Below, in pieces: positions 6,021 to 6,116 of a stretch of 6,116 bases of DNA (the stretch's first letter is position 1; each line of letters begins with the position of its first letter). This stretch comes from Candidatus Peribacterales bacterium (GTDB taxonomy: Bacteria > Patescibacteriota > Gracilibacteria > Peribacterales > Peribacteraceae), in NCBI GenBank assembly GCA_021731345.1, contig JAKFXO010000004.1, forward strand, positions 1 to 6,116, read 5' to 3'. The notes beneath the pieces are model-generated. The model was not told where the DNA came from. It ran no database searches and worked only from the letters and a program-made list of their open reading frames with translations. The position numbers and the translations under genes are program-made.

Positions 6021-6035
6021 TTTCCCCTCCCGCCC
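6021..6035 (+). promoter_or_regulatory. T/C-rich tract before tsf
   Basis: TTTCCCCTCCCGCCC fills the last 15 bases before ATG 6036. The whole 28-base rpsB-tsf spacer holds no SD-like purine run, though the gene is internal to an operon. The role is inferred. Confidence 0.35.
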
Positions 6036-6116
6036 ATGTCCATCACTGCAGAACAAGTCGCCAAGCTTCGCGCCCGCACGGGTAGCGGAATCTTGGATGC
6101 AAAGAACGCTCTAGAG
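6036..6116 (+). CDS. tsf: Translation elongation factor Ts (partial, first 27 residues)
   Basis: EF-Ts recycles EF-Tu by exchanging its GDP for GTP. Only the N terminus is in the window: SITAEQVAKLRARTGSGILD followed by AKNALE. This matches the conserved first helices of EF-Ts, whose usual form is VKxLRExTGAGMMDCKKAL; here the DCKKAL segment reads DAKNAL, with Cys replaced by Ala. The frame is open to the right edge. Position directly behind rpsB supports the call. Confidence 0.93.
   Translation, partial: MSITAEQVAKLRARTGSGILDAKNALE

Noticed and set aside
1..6116. Recoding of UGA (Gly or Trp), as in some Candidate Phyla Radiation bacteria, suggested by the absence of TGA stops
   Set aside because: All genes read full length with standard codons and no in-frame TGA; four non-TGA stops is too small a sample.

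Overview
The window is a bacterial chromosome segment of roughly half G+C, densely packed, with six protein genes in standard-code reading frames. All four stop codons visible are TAA or TAG, and no full-length frame needs UGA read as an amino acid. The single-chain glycyl-tRNA synthetase, an S41 protease carrying SLH-like modules, a small-genome style of gene packing and the absence of Shine-Dalgarno sequences suggest a member of the Candidate Phyla Radiation (Patescibacteria), perhaps a higher-GC lineage such as Peribacteria. That placement is inference from gene content and style, not from a marker phylogeny.

Layout from left to right. Positions 1-2595 (minus strand) form a probable two-gene operon: a large PrsW-type intramembrane protease (1021-2595), followed 32 bases later by an exported S41 C-terminal processing protease with SLH-like modules and a PDZ domain (988 to 1, cut off by the window edge before its catalytic residues). 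The operon is driven by an extended -10 promoter that would leave a leader of only about 10 bases. Positions 2596-2752 are a divergent intergenic region with a perfect 10-bp inverted repeat. Glycyl-tRNA synthetase (2753-4135, plus) converges, with 14 bases between, on a gene for an exported cysteine-rich protein of unknown function (4150-5001, minus), which has a good sigma-70-type promoter.

Positions 5002-5299 are a second divergent region. Its AT-rich part holds the promoter of the cysteine-rich gene. The GC-rich remainder can be folded into a multi-helix RNA and ends just before rpsB, so it is either the rpsB leader (perhaps autoregulatory) or a separate non-coding RNA. rpsB (ribosomal protein S2, 5300-6007) is followed by the first 27 codons of tsf (EF-Ts), the classic rpsB-tsf translation operon.

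The most interesting signals are these: (1) none of the six genes has a Shine-Dalgarno sequence at normal spacing, and five of the six instead carry a T-then-C-rich tract just before the ATG; (2) the structured RNA upstream of rpsB; (3) two envelope proteases encoded as a pair, the first with a membrane domain much larger than the PrsW core and the second with SLH-like modules; (4) the cysteine-rich exported protein with a repeated motif.
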